Below are positions 32,867-40,662 of a DNA stretch of 64,000 bases, piece after piece. The position numbers were made by a program, and so were the translations under genes. The stretch is from Streptomyces sp. NBC_01298. Its GTDB lineage: Bacteria > Actinomycetota > Actinomycetes > Streptomycetales > Streptomycetaceae. Where the stretch lies: contig NZ_CP108414.1 of the NCBI RefSeq assembly GCF_035978755.1, forward strand, positions 682,001 through 746,000, read 5' to 3'. How positions within the stretch are numbered: the stretch's first letter is position 1; every line of letters begins with the position of its first letter. The notes under the pieces are model-generated. The model did no database searches and was not told the DNA's origin. It worked only from the letters and a program-made list of their open reading frames with translations.

Positions 32867-34195
32867 TCAGGCGGCCGCGGCGTCGGGCGCCCGGGTGTCG
32901 GGCGCCGGGGTGTCGGGCGCCGGGGTGTCGGGTCCGCCGCCCTGCCGCAGCAGCCGGACGCAGAGCGCGACGGCCCCGGCCAGCAGGACGACGGCGGCGC
33001 ACAGGGCGGGGCGGGGACCCCAGAGGGTCCAGGCGGCGCCGAAGCCGAGCGAGGCGGCGAACCGGGCCAGGGCCTGGCCGGTCTGGACGAGGGCGAGGCC
33101 GCCACCCAGGTGTTCCTCCGGGACGGCTCCGGCGGCCGCGGCCATGAGCACCCCGTCGGTGGCGGCGTAGAAGCCGCCGTGCAGCAGGAGGACGGCGTAG
33201 GGCAGCGCGGGATGGGAACCGCCCGCGAGCAGGATCCCGTACGCGGCGAGCAGCGCGAGGTGACCGCCGAGGAAGACGGCGCGGCGGCCGATCCGGTCGG
33301 CGAGCCGGCCCAGCGGCAGCGCGAGCAGGAAGAAGGCGGCGGCGGTGCCCAGCGGCAGCAGGGCGAACCAGCGGTCGGCGATGCCGGTGGACTCCTGCAG
33401 CAGCAGGAAGACGAAGCCGTCGCTGACCGTGCACAGGCCGAGCAGCAGGGCGCAGAGGCTTATGCGGCGCAGGTCGGGACGGCGCAGGAGGCCGAAGGCG
33501 GCGCGCAGCGAGACGGGGGCCGCGCCGGCCGCGGGCACGGTGCGCCGGCCGGGTACGAAGAGCACCAGCACGAGGACGCCCAGCGCGGCCACACAGGCGC
33601 TGACGGTGAAGACGGCGTCGTAGCCGTCGGCGGCGCCGCGCAGGATCAGGAAGGCCAGGACGGGCCCGATCAGGGCGCCGGCGGTGTCCATCGCCCGGTG
33701 GACGCCGAAGGCCCGGCCTCGCTCCCCGGGCGCCGCGGCCAGGGAGATCAGGGCGTCGCGCGGGGCGGTGCGCAGGCCCTTGCCGGTGCGGTCGAGGGCG
33801 AGGACGGCCCCGATGGCGGGCAGGGTGGTGGCGAGCAGCAGCAGTGGTTTGCACAGGGCGGAGAGCCCGTAGCCCAGGCCGGCGAGGGCCTTGTGGCGGC
33901 CGAAGCGGTCGCCGAGGTGGCCTCCGGTGAGCCGGACCAGGGCGCTGACCCCGTTGTAGAGGCCGTCGAGCAGCCCGAAGCCGAGCGGGGTGAGCCCGAG
34001 TCCGGCGACGAGGTAGAGCGGGAGCACGGCCGTGACCATCTCCGAGGAGACGTCGGTGATGAGGCTGACCGTGCCGAGCGCGAGCACCGTGGGGGCGAGC
34101 GCGGCGCGCCGCCCGGGGCGGATGCCCTGGGCGGCGGCCTGCGGCTCTGGGGTCACGGCGGACGCGGGGGTGGCGCGACTGTCCGCAACGTACAT
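32867..34195 (-). CDS. MFS transporter with Asp-Thr-Pro-Ala-Pro C-terminal repeats
   Basis: A 442-residue 12-helix major-facilitator protein. Motif A between helices 2 and 3 is GGHLGDRFGRHKAL, and the second-half equivalent is LGRLADRIGRRAVFL. The conserved GLYNGVSALVR and DRTGKGLRTAPRD stretches match the group of permeases next to phosphate- or metal-related genes. The C-terminus has DTPAPDTPAPDTRAPDA, encoded by 15-bp tandem repeats. It lies two bases from the stop of the upstream phosphoesterase gene, so the two are co-expressed. Substrate unknown. Confidence 0.82.
   Translation of the reverse strand: MYVADSRATPASAVTPEPQAAAQGIRPGRRAALAPTVLALGTVSLITDVSSEMVTAVLPLYLVAGLGLTPLGFGLLDGLYNGVSALVRLTGGHLGDRFGRHKALAGLGYGLSALCKPLLLLATTLPAIGAVLALDRTGKGLRTAPRDALISLAAAPGERGRAFGVHRAMDTAGALIGPVLAFLILRGAADGYDAVFTVSACVAALGVLVLVLFVPGRRTVPAAGAAPVSLRAAFGLLRRPDLRRISLCALLLGLCTVSDGFVFLLLQESTGIADRWFALLPLGTAAAFFLLALPLGRLADRIGRRAVFLGGHLALLAAYGILLAGGSHPALPYAVLLLHGGFYAATDGVLMAAAAGAVPEEHLGGGLALVQTGQALARFAASLGFGAAWTLWGPRPALCAAVVLLAGAVALCVRLLRQGGGPDTPAPDTPAPDTRAPDAAAA
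32881..32939. repeat. 15-bp tandem repeats in the 3' end of the MFS gene
   Basis: Four units of GTGTCGGGCGCCGGG type (32881, 32895, 32910 and 32925) encode the PDT/PA repeats on the minus strand. The number of copies probably varies between strains. Confidence 0.85.
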
Positions 34196-34197
34196 GG

Positions 34198-35088
34198 TCA
34201 GGAAGTCCAGATCCCCGTGATGTCCTTGGCGGTGGCCGCGTTCCCGGCGTGGGCGGTCAGACCGGCCAGGCCTTCCAGGGTGCGCAGCACGTCGTAGTGG
34301 TTGTAGGTGGTGGAGGTGCTGGATCCGGGGGTCACGGACTGGCCGTAGAACACCGTCGGGATCTTGTTGCCGGCGAGGCGGTTGTCCTCGTCGAAGGTGA
34401 CGACGAGCAGGCTGTTGTGGGTCTTGGCCCAGTCCGCGTAGGCCTTGACCTTGTTCTTGAGCCAGGTGTCTCCGGTGCCGACGGAGCAGTCGTGCATGTC
34501 GTTGCAGAGGTCCGGGACGACGAAGGACACCTTGGGCAGGGTGGTGAAGTCGGTGGGGAACTGGGTCATCGTCTTCGCGGTGCCGGTGGGCACGTTGGAG
34601 AAGGCGAACCAGGGGTTGTGCTTGCGCGCGTACTTGCCGCTGGAGCAGGTGGTGGAGCCCGCGCTGGGCAGCCCCTCGTTGTAGCTGCCCCAGGTCTTGC
34701 CGGCGGCGATCAGCTCGGAGGCCAGGTTGGGCGCGGAGCTGAAGCCGGGCGTGTAGCAGCTGTCACCGGTCACGCCCTGGTTGGAGCCCGAGAAGAGCTG
34801 CATGTAGTTGGCCTGGCTCGGGTGCGTGATGCCGTAGGAGGCGGTGAGGTTGGCTCCCCCGGTCTTGAGGGAGTTGATGTACGGGGCGCTGGAGCTGCCG
34901 ATGACCTGGTTGTAGGCGTGGTTCTCGAAGACCACGACGACTATGTGGTCGGGTGCGGGCAGGCCGGCCGCGTGCGCGGGCTGGGCGGAGCCGATGCCCG
35001 CCCACAGCGCGGCGCCGGCGGCGGTGACGCCGAAGGCGGTGGCGAGGGCGGTCTTGCGGCGGGACCGTGAAAAGGGCATGCCGAACAC
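34198..35088 (-). CDS. Secreted phosphoesterase-family protein (acid phosphatase/phospholipase C type)
   Basis: A 296-residue exported protein. The signal peptide is SRSRRKTALATAFGVTAAGAALWAGIGSAQPAHA. The mature part has the phosphoesterase (PF04185) signatures DHIVVVVFENHAYNQVIG, THPSQANYMQLFSG with the catalytic Thr/Ser region, and late FDEDNR and NHYDVLRTLEGL. The start is GTG because GGAGG lies eight bases before it; the ATG three codons inside is too far. It heads an operon with an MFS transporter and a beta-propeller protein, and probably releases phosphate from organic esters outside the cell. Confidence 0.85.
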   Translation of the reverse strand: MFGMPFSRSRRKTALATAFGVTAAGAALWAGIGSAQPAHAAGLPAPDHIVVVVFENHAYNQVIGSSSAPYINSLKTGGANLTASYGITHPSQANYMQLFSGSNQGVTGDSCYTPGFSSAPNLASELIAAGKTWGSYNEGLPSAGSTTCSSGKYARKHNPWFAFSNVPTGTAKTMTQFPTDFTTLPKVSFVVPDLCNDMHDCSVGTGDTWLKNKVKAYADWAKTHNSLLVVTFDEDNRLAGNKIPTVFYGQSVTPGSSTSTTYNHYDVLRTLEGLAGLTAHAGNAATAKDITGIWTS

Positions 35089-35278
35089 GGGAATTACCTC
35101 CGGGCAGGGTGGTCTGGGGGCGGCGCGGACGTACCGTACCCACCGGCATGTGCAGAGGCCAGGGATTCTCGGCGAACAGAACGGGAACTCCACAGGCCCT
35201 TTTCGCGTAGGGCAACGTGATCCTCTTCGGAACACCAAGAGACGTAAAAATCGGGAACCTGCGGGCACGTACGCTCAT

Positions 35279-35292
35279 CTTTCGATCGAAAG
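35279..35292. promoter_or_regulatory. 14-bp perfect palindrome upstream of the esterase gene
   Basis: CTTTCGATCGAAAG reads the same on both strands and is 51 bases before the start codon, in a 255-base divergent gap. It is A/T-rich for this genome and is a possible operator. Confidence 0.45.
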
Positions 35293-35343
35293 CAGTCCCA
35301 ACCCCGCCCCCACGGGGCAGCACCAGCCGGAGAGCACCCGCAC

Positions 35344-36594
35344 ATGTCGCACTCACCCGACGGACAGCAGCAGCCGTACCGCTCGGAAGGGCCTTACCAG
35401 CAGCAGCCGTACCGCTCCGATGCGCCCTATCAGCAGCAGTACGGCGCTGAAGGGCCCTACCAGCAGCAGTACGGCCCGCCCCAGCCCGAGGAGCCGCGGC
35501 AGCCCGAGAGCTCGCGCCGCCGGCCGTCCCGGGTCCGGCGGTGGGTGATCGCGGGTGCCTCCGTCCTCGCGCTGGCGGCCGTCGCCTCGCTCGTGATGAG
35601 CCACTACGAGATACCGCCCTTCACCGACAAGGGCGACTCCGTCTCCTTCGGCCGGCTGCCGCCGTCCGGCTCCGCCGGGGGCGACACCGGTGGAGCCGCG
35701 CTGCCCACGCCGCCGCCGCACTCGAAGATGTCGATGCCCACCGGCCCGGCGGCCGACTTCAAGAACGCGATGACCCTGCCCGACGGCACGCACGTCGCCG
35801 TCACCACGATCACCGGCAAGAAGTCCGGCTTCAAGGGCAAGGTCTGGGTGTGGGCGCCCAAGGAGTACGGCGACCCCAAGTTCGCCAAGAGCGGGTTCCC
35901 GGTCATGATCGCGCTGCCCGGCGGCGCCGGTTACCCGAACAACTACTGGATGGGCACCGACCTGGGCCTCCAGAGCAGCATCAGCAAGTGGTACGCCGCG
36001 GGGAAGAGCAAGCCCTTCCTCCTGGCGATGCCGGTGCTGAACCCGGGCCCGGACGACAAGGGCGTCTACTGGGACGCCTCCGACATCCCGGGCCAGCCCA
36101 AGATGGACAGCTGGCTCACCGATGACGTCCCCGACCTGATGCGGCAGAACTTCCGCACGGTCAAGTCCCGTGACGGCTGGTCCTACATGGGCTCGTCCAC
36201 GGGCGGCTTCGCCAGTCTCAAGGCGGTGCTGAAGTACCCGGAGAAGTTCAAGGCCGCGATCTGCTCCGGCCCGGACATCCTCCCCGACTCCCCCCTGTGG
36301 AAGGGCCACGACAAGGAGAAGGCGGAGAACAACCCCGAGTTGCTCGCCAAGGCGCTGATCGGCAAGAAGGGCAGCCCGGACGTCTACCTGGCCTTCCAGG
36401 TCGGCACGAACGAGAACAACAAGAACACCCTGCCGAACGTGCAGAAGTTCATCGCCGCTTACGGCAAGGGGCCGATCCACACCAACCTGAGGATCATCCA
36501 GGGCGGCCAGCACAACGCCAAGACCTACGTGCCCAACATGGGCGAGGGGCCGATCCAGTTCATCAGCAAGGTCATGGAAGGGCCCGTGGAGTAG
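35344..36594 (+). CDS. Membrane-anchored esterase (Esterase D/PHB depolymerase type)
   Basis: A 416-residue alpha/beta-hydrolase. Residues 1-60 are a Pro/Gln/Tyr-rich cytoplasmic region with GPYQQQ/APYQQQ repeats, followed by RRWVIAGASVLALAAVASLVM (about 62-82) as a single transmembrane anchor. The extracellular catalytic part has GFPVMIALPGGAGYPNNYW, the nucleophile Ser in MGSSTGGF near 283, and the His in GGQHNAKTY near 390. Putative esterases of this group (PF00756) act on polymer or lipid esters. The last 23 bases overlap the stop end of the convergent carboxylesterase gene. Confidence 0.82.
   Translation: MSHSPDGQQQPYRSEGPYQQQPYRSDAPYQQQYGAEGPYQQQYGPPQPEEPRQPESSRRRPSRVRRWVIAGASVLALAAVASLVMSHYEIPPFTDKGDSVSFGRLPPSGSAGGDTGGAALPTPPPHSKMSMPTGPAADFKNAMTLPDGTHVAVTTITGKKSGFKGKVWVWAPKEYGDPKFAKSGFPVMIALPGGAGYPNNYWMGTDLGLQSSISKWYAAGKSKPFLLAMPVLNPGPDDKGVYWDASDIPGQPKMDSWLTDDVPDLMRQNFRTVKSRDGWSYMGSSTGGFASLKAVLKYPEKFKAAICSGPDILPDSPLWKGHDKEKAENNPELLAKALIGKKGSPDVYLAFQVGTNENNKNTLPNVQKFIAAYGKGPIHTNLRIIQGGQHNAKTYVPNMGEGPIQFISKVMEGPVE
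35365..35490. repeat. Imperfect tandem repeat encoding PYQQQ(P)Y units
   Basis: Units of 33-36 bases encode PY-RSEG-PYQQQ type segments (about residues 8-46). The first two are closest in sequence (CCGTACCGCTC-type) and later ones have drifted. Confidence 0.7.
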
Positions 36595-38077
36595 TCGCCC
36601 CGCCGGCCCGTACGGGCTCCCCGGATCCCGGCTCCTCGCGCCCCGGCCCGCCGAACACCTTCGGCGGGCCGTCGCCATTCCAGGGCGACCAGCCGGGATC
36701 CCCCTCGGCTGCGAAGCGCACCCAGGCCGCGTGCATCTCCCCGGCCAGCTCCCGCGGGGCGTCCGGCCCGGCCAGCCAGGAGGCCTCGGGCACGTCCAGG
36801 GTGTCGAAGACGAAGCCCAGTTCCAGGGCGTGGCAGGACCCGAGGCCGGGGACGCCGGACGGCCAGGCGAACTCGTACACGAAGCTCGGCGCGCTCCTCC
36901 CGGCCGCGCCCGCCAGCGCGCGCAGCGGATCGCGCAGCAGCCGGTCGGTGAGCAGGTGGCCGAGGAGGTCGGCCGGTCCCGCGCCCGGCCGCTCGGCGCG
37001 CAGGGCCCGTACGGCGGCCCGGTCCTTGCCGGAGCGGATCCGGCCCAGGGCCACGGACAGCGGCCCCAGCCGGTCCAGCAGCCGCATCGTGCCGGTCGGG
37101 GCCAGCCAGAGCCGGTACTCCTCGGCGGTCCAGCCCAGCAGCAGCGGTACGTCGCCCCGCGCGGCCGCCGCTTCGAGCGGATCGAGCGGCAGCGTCCCGG
37201 GGTCCGCGACCAGGCCGAAGGCGGGGCCGCCGAGCAGCGGGGAGGAGCGGCGCAGGACGGCCGCCTGGGCGGCGAGCAGATCGGGCAGGGCGGCCTTGGC
37301 GAAGGCCTCCGCGGTGGCGGGGACCTTCAGCAGCGCGGCCATCCGGCGGACCATGGTGCGCACCCGGTCCCGCGGCAGCACCTCGGGGGCGCCGCTCTGC
37401 AGGACGGCCTGCCGGAAGAGGCCCGCGGCGCGGGGTGCGGCGAGCAGGGCGCCGATGCTGATGGCCCCGGCGGACTCGCCGAAGACGGTGACCCGGCCGG
37501 GGTCGCCGCCGAAGGCCGCGATGTTGTCCCGCACCCAGGCCAGGGCGGCGATCTGGTCGAGCAGCCCGCGGTTGGCGGGGGCGTCGGGGAAGAGGCCGTA
37601 GCCGAGGACGCCCAGGCGGTAGTTGACGGACACGAGCACCACCCCGTCCCGGGCGAAGGCGGAGCCCTCGTAGACGGGGACGGCCGAGGAGCCGCGGGTG
37701 AGGGCGCCGCCGTGGATCCACACCATGACCGGCAGCCGGGCGGAGGGCGTCGGCTCCGGGGTCCAGACGTTGAGGTTCAGGCAGTCGTCCCCGGGGACCT
37801 CGGGGTCCGGGAGCAGCGCGGCGAACGGCTCGGGGTAGGGCGCCTTGGGCGCGGTGGGGCCGTACGCCCCCGCGTCGCGCACCCCGTCCCAGGCCTCGGG
37901 CGGCTCGGGCGCGGCGAACCGGCGGGCTCCGACGGGCGGGGCGGCGTAGGGGATGCCCCGGAAGACGGCGATGCCGTCCGGCCCGGTCCTGCCCTCGACC
38001 TCGCCGTGGGCGGTCCGGACCCGGGGACGGGAGCCGGGGCGGTCCCGGTCCGGGGTCCCGCTCGCCGCTGCGGCCAT
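36572..38077 (-). CDS. Type B carboxylesterase
   Basis: A 501-residue intracellular esterase of the carboxylesterase/lipase family. Seen: GIPYAAPPVGARRF, EDCLNLNV-like DDCLNLNVWTP, HGGALTRGS with the oxyanion Gly residues, and the nucleophile Ser in TVFGESAGAISIGALLAAP near residue 195. CHALELGFVFDTLD near the C-terminus holds the likely catalytic His. The ATG with GGAGGA five bases before it is the start. There is no signal peptide. It converges on the membrane esterase gene with a 23-base overlap. Broad ester hydrolysis is expected; the natural substrate is unknown. Confidence 0.88.
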   Translation of the reverse strand: MAAAASGTPDRDRPGSRPRVRTAHGEVEGRTGPDGIAVFRGIPYAAPPVGARRFAAPEPPEAWDGVRDAGAYGPTAPKAPYPEPFAALLPDPEVPGDDCLNLNVWTPEPTPSARLPVMVWIHGGALTRGSSAVPVYEGSAFARDGVVLVSVNYRLGVLGYGLFPDAPANRGLLDQIAALAWVRDNIAAFGGDPGRVTVFGESAGAISIGALLAAPRAAGLFRQAVLQSGAPEVLPRDRVRTMVRRMAALLKVPATAEAFAKAALPDLLAAQAAVLRRSSPLLGGPAFGLVADPGTLPLDPLEAAAARGDVPLLLGWTAEEYRLWLAPTGTMRLLDRLGPLSVALGRIRSGKDRAAVRALRAERPGAGPADLLGHLLTDRLLRDPLRALAGAAGRSAPSFVYEFAWPSGVPGLGSCHALELGFVFDTLDVPEASWLAGPDAPRELAGEMHAAWVRFAAEGDPGWSPWNGDGPPKVFGGPGREEPGSGEPVRAGGATTPRALP

Positions 38078-38211
38078 CGCGTCCTCCTGCTGTCGGGGCG
38101 CCCGGGGCCGCTGGATCCGGTGTTCCGCGGAGCGCCGGTCGCACCGTCGCACAGGCATGCGCGGGGTGACAAGGCGTGACCCCGCCCGGGGCGCGCCGGG
38201 TTGGGCGGGGC

Positions 38212-38610
38212 ATGCGATCCCTGTCTCTCCCCCACACCCTTCGGAGCCTCGTGCGCACCGGATCGGTCCCCGTTCTGCTCCTCGCGGCCGCGGCCACGGC
38301 CGGAGCGGCGGCCGGCTCCGGCGCGTACGCGGCCGACGGCCCGACCGCCGCCCTCGGCACCCCGACGGCCGTCGGGCCCGCCTTCCAGTACCTCGGCACG
38401 GACGACCGCCCGCACGGCATCGACGCCCCGAAGGGCTGCGTGGCGGCCCTGGGCGGCGGCGGGCGGGCGGTTTCGAACAAGACCCGGAAGTCGGTGGCCC
38501 TGTACCGGGAGCCGGGCTGCGCGGGTACCCCGGTGGAGGTGCTGGCACCGGGTGCGGTCAAGCAGGTGCCCCGGTACTTCTCCTCCGCCCGCTTCTCGGC
38601 CGGCTCGTAG
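38212..38610 (+). CDS. Small secreted protein of unknown function
   Basis: A 132-residue exported protein. Signal peptide TGSVPVLLLAAAATAGAAAGSGAYAADG ends near residue 41. The mature domain has two Cys (in PKGCVAAL and EPGCAGTP) likely to form a disulfide, and FQYLGTDDRPHGID. The pattern (gly-rich loop, R-K-S-V-A-L-Y-R-E, PRYFSS) suggests a small beta-sandwich. I do not recognise the family. GGGCGGGGC before the ATG serves as ribosome-binding site. It lies upstream of a chaplin, another secreted product. Confidence 0.65.
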   Translation: MRSLSLPHTLRSLVRTGSVPVLLLAAAATAGAAAGSGAYAADGPTAALGTPTAVGPAFQYLGTDDRPHGIDAPKGCVAALGGGGRAVSNKTRKSVALYREPGCAGTPVEVLAPGAVKQVPRYFSSARFSAGS

Positions 38611-38743
38611 TCCGGAGTCCGGAATCGGCGGGTGGACCGGGATCACGGGGCAGGTCGACCGGGATCACGGGGCGGTCGGAGATCACCGGCGGCCCAGCGA
38701 CCGTGACCCTTGGGCTCTCTCCGCGTTGTATGCCATGTCAAAC

Positions 38744-38767
38744 GCCGCAGCTTCGGTTTTCTGCGGC
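38744..38767 (+). promoter_or_regulatory. 5' untranslated hairpin ahead of the chaplin gene
   Basis: GCCGCAG and CTGCGGC form a perfect 7-bp stem around a ten-base T-rich loop, 16 bases before the AGGAG of the chaplin. It may stabilise the mRNA or modulate translation. Confidence 0.4.
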
Positions 38768-38793
38768 ACCCCATTCCTTTCTAGGAGATCTTG

Positions 38794-39078
38794 ATGTCGC
38801 GTATCGCGAAGGCATTCGTCATCACCGCTGCCGCCGGTAGCGCCCTGGCCGCCGGTGCGGGTCTGGCGGCTGCCGATGCCGGAGCGCACGGTGCGGCGGT
38901 CGGCTCCCCCGGTGTCCTCTCGGGCAACCTGCTCCAGGTTCCGGTGCACGTCCCGGTCAACGTCTGCGGCAACACCGTCAACGTGATCGGCCTGCTGAAC
39001 CCGGCGTTCGGCAACACCTGCATCAACGCCTCGGGCCACGACGGCGACCACCACACCGAGGGCAACTACGGCGGCTGA
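38794..39078 (+). CDS. Short chaplin (surface hydrophobin-like protein)
   Basis: A 94-residue secreted chaplin. The signal peptide RIAKAFVITAAAGSALAAGAGLAAADA is followed by the single chaplin domain: GNLLQVPVHVPVNVCGNTVNVIGLLNPAFGN, then TCINASGHD. The two Cys of the domain are conserved. Short chaplins assemble into amyloid-like fibrils on aerial hyphae and spores, lowering surface tension. AGGAG precedes the ATG by six bases. The acidic/His tail GHDGDHHTEGNYGG is unusual. A strong terminator separates it from a tyrosinase operon; from memory, a chpG-tyrosinase adjacency also exists in S. coelicolor, so it may be the chpG orthologue. Confidence 0.93.
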   Translation: MSRIAKAFVITAAAGSALAAGAGLAAADAGAHGAAVGSPGVLSGNLLQVPVHVPVNVCGNTVNVIGLLNPAFGNTCINASGHDGDHHTEGNYGG

Positions 39079-39092
39079 TCGCCCAGTAGCCC

Positions 39093-39124
39093 GAAGGGCC
39101 CCCGCCGGACGGCGGGGGCCCTTC
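39093..39124. terminator. Strong intrinsic terminator between the chaplin and a tyrosinase gene
   Basis: GAAGGGCCCCCGCC and GGCGGGGGCCCTTC are perfect 14-bp arms with a GGAC loop; on the + strand it is followed by TTCG. It works for both converging genes. Confidence 0.9.
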
Positions 39125-39184
39125 TTCGTGTTCTTCCTCGCGTTCTTCCTCGTGTTTCCCGCCGGGACCGGCTGCGCCCGGGGC

Positions 39185-40048
39185 TCACTCGTAGCGGTAG
39201 AGCCCCTGGTGGCCGAGCATCTCGCGCGGGGTCACGTCCCACGGCGGCATCGGCTCGTCGAGGGAGATCACCCGGCCGCGCTGGAGGTCACCCGGCGAGA
39301 GCGGGGCGGCCGGCAGGTAGCCGGAGGCCGGGTGCTGCAGCTGCCAGCGGTCCCAGAGCAGGTCCACGAAGGCGTGGTGCAGCCAGAAGGCCGGGTCGTT
39401 GGGGGCCGTGCCGCCGGTCATGTGGCCGCCGATCCACTGGTGCACCTTGTTGTGGTTGCGCCACTTCTCGCTCTTCGGGGCGGCCCAGCCCTCCAGTTTG
39501 TTGCGGAAGCCGCCGCGCCCGGCCGTCGAGTCCCAGGGCGAGCTGTCGTACAGCGGATCGTCGAGCGCCCACTGCAGCTCGGCCGGGGTCGGCAGGCTGA
39601 TCGGGTTCTGCGGCCGGCCCAGGTTGCGGGTGAGGAAGGCGGCCTCGGTGATGCCGACCGTGACCGTCCAGTTGCCCTTCCCGTAGGCGAACGGGCCGGT
39701 CATCACCTGGCGGTCGCTCGCGCGGCCGGTCCCGCCGAGGAAGTCCTCCGCCCACAGGGAGGAGGCCGGGCTGTTGTCGGTGGTCCAGTCCCAGTAGGGG
39801 ATGGTGACGCCCGGGTCGACGCTCTGGAGCTGGGCTTCGAACTCCAGCAGGTAGCGCCGGTGCCACGGGAAGAAGGACGGTGACATGTGCCCGACGCGCA
39901 GTTTGCGTTCCCGGTCGGGGACGAAGTACTTGTCGTGGGTGCGGACGAAGGCGTCGTAGGTGCCGTTGCGCTTGAGCTCGATCACGGCCGCCGTGAAGCG
40001 CTTCTTCTGCGCGCTGGTCAGGTTCTTCTGGTTCTGCCGGATGTACAC
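39185..40048 (-). CDS. Second tyrosinase (MelD2-like)
   Basis: A 287-residue type 3 copper monophenol oxidase. CuA ligands H38, H54 and H63 (THDK, GHMSPSFFPWH) and CuB ligands H199, H203 and H225 (NHNKVHQW, FWLHHAF) are all present. The loop before CuB is nine residues longer than in the MelC2 of this window. GTG start six bases after the caddie stop. Overall it is clearly diverged from MelC2 and fits the MelD2 type, described as acting on phenolics rather than for melanin. It lacks its own signal peptide and pairs with the caddie gene upstream. Confidence 0.9.
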   Translation of the reverse strand: MYIRQNQKNLTSAQKKRFTAAVIELKRNGTYDAFVRTHDKYFVPDRERKLRVGHMSPSFFPWHRRYLLEFEAQLQSVDPGVTIPYWDWTTDNSPASSLWAEDFLGGTGRASDRQVMTGPFAYGKGNWTVTVGITEAAFLTRNLGRPQNPISLPTPAELQWALDDPLYDSSPWDSTAGRGGFRNKLEGWAAPKSEKWRNHNKVHQWIGGHMTGGTAPNDPAFWLHHAFVDLLWDRWQLQHPASGYLPAAPLSPGDLQRGRVISLDEPMPPWDVTPREMLGHQGLYRYE

Positions 40049-40054
40049 GCCCTG

Positions 40055-40441
40055 CTACTCCTGTCGCCCGTGGTGCGCGGCGGCGAACGCCAGCTGGGTG
40101 GTGCCCAGTTCGTCGACGGCCGCGCGGGCGAGCTCCAGCGGGGTCGCGTAGGACTGGAAGTGGTTGATCCCGCTCAGGTACGTCCCGTCGGAGCGGCGCA
40201 TGACGTGCAGGGCCCGGCCGTCGATGCGGACGGAGGTCCCCGCCGGGTCGACGGCGATGTGCCTGCCGCGGTACGTCTCCTCGCCCGCCGGGATCAGCGG
40301 GGCCGGTGTGAGCGTCTGCCGGGGTCGGCGGGCGCGCAGTACGGGGGCCAGCGCCGCGGCCGTGCCGGCGAACACGGCCGCGGTGAAGGCCGTACGGAGG
40401 ACCGCGCGGCGGGTGAGTGGTGCGGCGGGTGCTGCGTACAT
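40055..40441 (-). CDS. Second tyrosinase co-factor (MelC1/MelD1-like caddie)
   Basis: A 128-residue protein. An N-terminal PLTRRAVLRTAFTAAVFAGTAAALAP region could be a Tat signal or signal anchor. The rest matches MelC1 closely: EETYRGRHIAVDP, VRIDGRALHVMRRSDGTYLSGINHF and ATPLELARAAVDEL. The His-rich stretch seen in the first MelC1 is missing, so copper handling may differ. It is directly upstream of the second tyrosinase gene in the same orientation. The two genes form the melD-type operon. Confidence 0.85.
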   Translation of the reverse strand: MYAAPAAPLTRRAVLRTAFTAAVFAGTAAALAPVLRARRPRQTLTPAPLIPAGEETYRGRHIAVDPAGTSVRIDGRALHVMRRSDGTYLSGINHFQSYATPLELARAAVDELGTTQLAFAAAHHGRQE

Positions 40442-40609
40442 ACGGTCTCCCTCGCTCGGTGGCCGGTGGCTACGGGTCTAACGCGGCGCGGCGGGCGAGG
40501 TCACCGGGGAGACGGGCGCCGCTTCGTGTGGTTGTAGGAGGAGACCGGCGCCACCGGCGGCGAAGATCACCCGGAGAGCCCAGCCGAACGCGCGGATCCG
40601 GCGGCCCTG

Positions 40610-40627
40610 TGTGTCCCATGGGACACA
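40610..40627. promoter_or_regulatory. 18-bp perfect palindrome before a membrane-protein gene
   Basis: TGTGTCCCATGGGACACA is identical on both strands and ends 35 bases before the ATG. It lies in the 221-base divergent gap between the caddie gene and the membrane protein gene. Perfect dyads of this length are typical operators; the binding protein is unknown. Confidence 0.65.
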
Positions 40628-40662
40628 AGCGCGTCTTCGTCTGCGTCGTCCCCGGGAGTGCC

